DNA of 64,000 nt from contig OY282434.1 in the NCBI GenBank assembly GCA_958296095.1, positions 2,200,001-2,264,000 on the forward strand, read 5' to 3'. The notes below the pieces were generated by a model. It searched no databases. It saw only the letters and a program-made list of their open reading frames with translations, and was not told the origin of the DNA. Each line of letters starts with the position of its first letter. The first letter of the stretch is position 1. Shown in pieces: positions 62,402 to 64,000 of the stretch. Source of the stretch: an uncultured Oligoflexales bacterium (GTDB lineage: Bacteria > Bdellovibrionota_B > Oligoflexia > Oligoflexales > JAPPIL01). A program made the position numbers and the translations under genes.

Positions 62402-63271
62402 CTAACGCTCTAGTTGGGCCAGGCTTTTGTCCTTGTCTCGGTAAATTTTCAACAGGCGTTGCTTGAGGTCGGTGTCGTCGCGCGGCAAGCTGTCTGGCTC
62501 AATGACGCGGCATTGCACGATAATGTTGATCTGCTTGCCCTGCACCACTGCCGAGATAAATGGCGGTCGTTGTGAGTAGTAAATGCTGACATCGAGCAGC
62601 GCATCGATGTGGGTGCGCAAACCCTGCACCGCGGCGGTAAAGCCTTTCGGCCGCGGCAGGAGCACCTTATGCAATATGGGATAATTTTTTGTCCGAGCAT
62701 GCTGCTGTGAGGCTTGCAGTTTAGCTGGGGTGAAGCGAGTGCCTTCGGGAAAAAAACACAGCCAGAAAGGAGACGGGGCCTTGACTAGCTCAAGAAAATT
62801 GCTATGCAAACGGCTACGATCACGTGCCCAGTCACGGTGTAGGAACAGGATCGTTTGCGACAGGTTTGCCCCCCAACCGAGTAGTGGCATGTTCTTGAAA
62901 CTGCGCTTGCCTAGCCAACGTGGGTGCTGCCCCTTACCAAAATCAGCCGCAAAACGGTACAGGACCGCGATATCAAGCATCGTTTGGTGATTGGCAATTA
63001 CCACTGCCCGCGCGATTTTGTCCAACTGTGGCGCACGGCAGATAAATTTGAAGCCGAGATATTTTTCGAGACAGGATACGCAAAAGCAACACCATAGACT
63101 AGGGAGAAGCCTGCCAATATGAAGAAAGATACGGGTAGAGAAAAGCGAGGTCACAATGTTGAGCAGCAACGAGATGTTGACCAGCACTAGCGCGGAGATC
63201 ATGACGGAGAAGACGATGATGAGTTTTATCGCGTTGTAACCTCGGCGGGCCGCGTCAAAAAGCTTAGGCAT
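62402..63271 (-). CDS. PlsC-family acyltransferase
   Basis: This 289-residue member of the glycerolipid acyltransferase family adds an acyl chain to lysophosphatidic acid or a related lysolipid at the inner membrane. There are hydrophobic segments near residues 15-45, the catalytic motif IANHQTMLDI (NHxxxxD, about residue 93) and the second motif FFPEGTRFTP (about 175). The long C-terminus with QQHARTKNYPILHKVLLPRP is like the larger AGPAT/LCLAT type rather than the short bacterial PlsC. The ATG overlaps the hemE stop by eight bases. Confidence 0.85.
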   Translation of the reverse strand: MPKLFDAARRGYNAIKLIIVFSVMISALVLVNISLLLNIVTSLFSTRIFLHIGRLLPSLWCCFCVSCLEKYLGFKFICRAPQLDKIARAVVIANHQTMLDIAVLYRFAADFGKGQHPRWLGKRSFKNMPLLGWGANLSQTILFLHRDWARDRSRLHSNFLELVKAPSPFWLCFFPEGTRFTPAKLQASQQHARTKNYPILHKVLLPRPKGFTAAVQGLRTHIDALLDVSIYYSQRPPFISAVVQGKQINIIVQCRVIEPDSLPRDDTDLKQRLLKIYRDKDKSLAQLER

Positions 63272-64000
63272 TTCTAGCCGCGTCTACGAAACAACGCACA
63301 TTATCATAAGGCGTGCCGGGCAGCACCCCGTGACTGAGGTTAAGGATATGCCCGCGCTTCTCCCCCGCGGCGATGCAGGCGCGCACCGCGTTCTCTATGT
63401 CTTGCGGCTTGCCCTCTAGCAGCACGTGGTTGCTAACGTTGCCTTGCACGATGGTTTCGCTGCCCAGCTGTTGGCGGGCCGCCGCGATACTCACGCCGCT
63501 AGGCAGACTGAGCACCTTGGCCCCCGAACGGCGAATGAGATGCAGGTCATGAAAATCTCTGGCAAACATGATGCTGATGGCACCAGGGTCGAGAGATGCG
63601 AAAATTTCTTGATGGTAGGGCAAGGCAAAGTCTTCGTAAATTTCGGGGGTAAGCAGATGGGCCGCAGATTCAAACAACTGCACGCCTGCCACACCATGCT
63701 CGATTTGGTAATTAAGATAATCACAGGTGGCACGGGTAAGTTTTTGCAGCAGTACTCGCAAGCGCTTAGGTTCGTGGTGGATGGCTTGCATGAGTTGGGG
63801 GGCTTTGTTGTGCGGACTGTGCCCTTCGAGGATAAAGGCGGCCAGCGTCAAGGGTGCGCCAGCAAAGCCGAGCACGGGCAGTTCACCCGCGAGCTCCTTG
63901 TCGAGCAGGTCGAGAGTATCGCCGACGAAGCTCAACTCAGCGGCAACATCGCAGGTTTTCAGACTGAGGCAATCGGGTAGTGGATGCGCTAGACGCGGCC
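63264..64000 (-). CDS. hemE: Uroporphyrinogen decarboxylase, C-terminal two thirds (5' end outside window)
   Basis: HemE removes four carboxyl groups from uroporphyrinogen III on the way to heme. The visible 245 residues include LGFAGAPLTLAAFILEG, GVQLFESAAHLLTPEIYEDF, GNVSNHVLLEGKPQDIENA and HILNLSHGVLPGTPYDNVR, all typical. The frame is open to the window edge. About 100 N-terminal residues are missing. It is coupled to the plsC-like gene. Confidence 0.94.
   Translation of the reverse strand, partial: PRLAHPLPDCLSLKTCDVAAELSFVGDTLDLLDKELAGELPVLGFAGAPLTLAAFILEGHSPHNKAPQLMQAIHHEPKRLRVLLQKLTRATCDYLNYQIEHGVAGVQLFESAAHLLTPEIYEDFALPYHQEIFASLDPGAISIMFARDFHDLHLIRRSGAKVLSLPSGVSIAAARQQLGSETIVQGNVSNHVLLEGKPQDIENAVRACIAAGEKRGHILNLSHGVLPGTPYDNVRCFVDAARNA

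Noticed and set aside
1..64000. tRNA or rRNA genes
   Set aside because: I looked for the T-loop pattern and cloverleaf arms and for conserved rRNA segments and found none that I could support.

Overview
The window is a stretch of a Gram-negative bacterial chromosome, probably a proteobacterium in the broad sense. Evidence for this includes KdsA (Kdo synthesis), a LolB-like outer-membrane lipoprotein factor directly downstream of a TPR lipoprotein-type gene (the gene order known from Gammaproteobacteria), glutaminyl-tRNA synthetase, RimO, FolE and several lipoproteins with clear lipoboxes. The short 727-residue PurL is not the large form usual in Gammaproteobacteria, and the LysM protein at the left edge is of an envelope type I associate with several predatory or deeply branching proteobacterial groups. 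I therefore do not assign a genus. An ankyrin protein, broken genes, gene duplications and very abundant repeats suggest a host-associated or predatory lifestyle, but that is inference.

Layout. 1-5874: a LysM envelope lipoprotein (cut by the window edge, reading off the left end) and a coupled operon glnS > membrane GT-C-like protein > tsaD. 6054-18120: accessory region with repeat arrays, two damaged Rpn-family nuclease genes, a lipoprotein gene broken by a repeat, one intact lipoprotein, a frameshifted unknown gene, a six-cysteine secreted protein and a secreted M3 peptidase. 18232-22255: purL, rpmG and a second GT-C-like protein. 22262-25272: repeats and a second, nearly identical M3 peptidase whose 3' end has been eaten by a repeat. 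25274-34922: kdsA, an operon TPR > lolB > murG > pabA/trpG-like, a 1.5-kb repeat array, a degenerate enhancer-binding-type ATPase, and rocF > tgt. 35097-39238: exported ankyrin protein, fatty-acid desaturase, a type I restriction R-like nuclease fragment and a third truncated Rpn gene. 39909-46695: a coupled operon with rimO between genes for exported proteins, then folE, a DHH phosphoesterase and a YtfJ-like protein. 46750-57791: an operon of two very large envelope proteins and a membrane-anchored Hsp70, flanked by a von Willebrand factor A lipoprotein and two more lipoproteins. 57903-64000: a cystathionine gamma-synthase/lyase family gene, an acidic repeat protein next to a shrunken Eco57I-like methylase, a last repeat array, and hemE (partial) > plsC-like.

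The dominant unexplained feature is a modular repeat family found in about a dozen arrays, nearly all in one orientation. Its roughly 170-bp core carries two pairs of complementary arms in interleaved order (pseudoknot-like), partly with compensatory changes. Its other end, running into short GC-rich inverted repeats followed by a T-tract on the minus strand, lies directly at the 3' ends of about ten minus-strand genes, and copies have broken or truncated several genes. All three Rpn genes are damaged at repeat junctions, yet two of them keep an intact 87-residue C-terminal frame behind a good internal ribosome-binding site, which recalls the internal antitoxin reported for Escherichia coli Rpn. 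The second candidate for a new system is the envelope cluster with an Hsp70 carrying a signal/anchor sequence.
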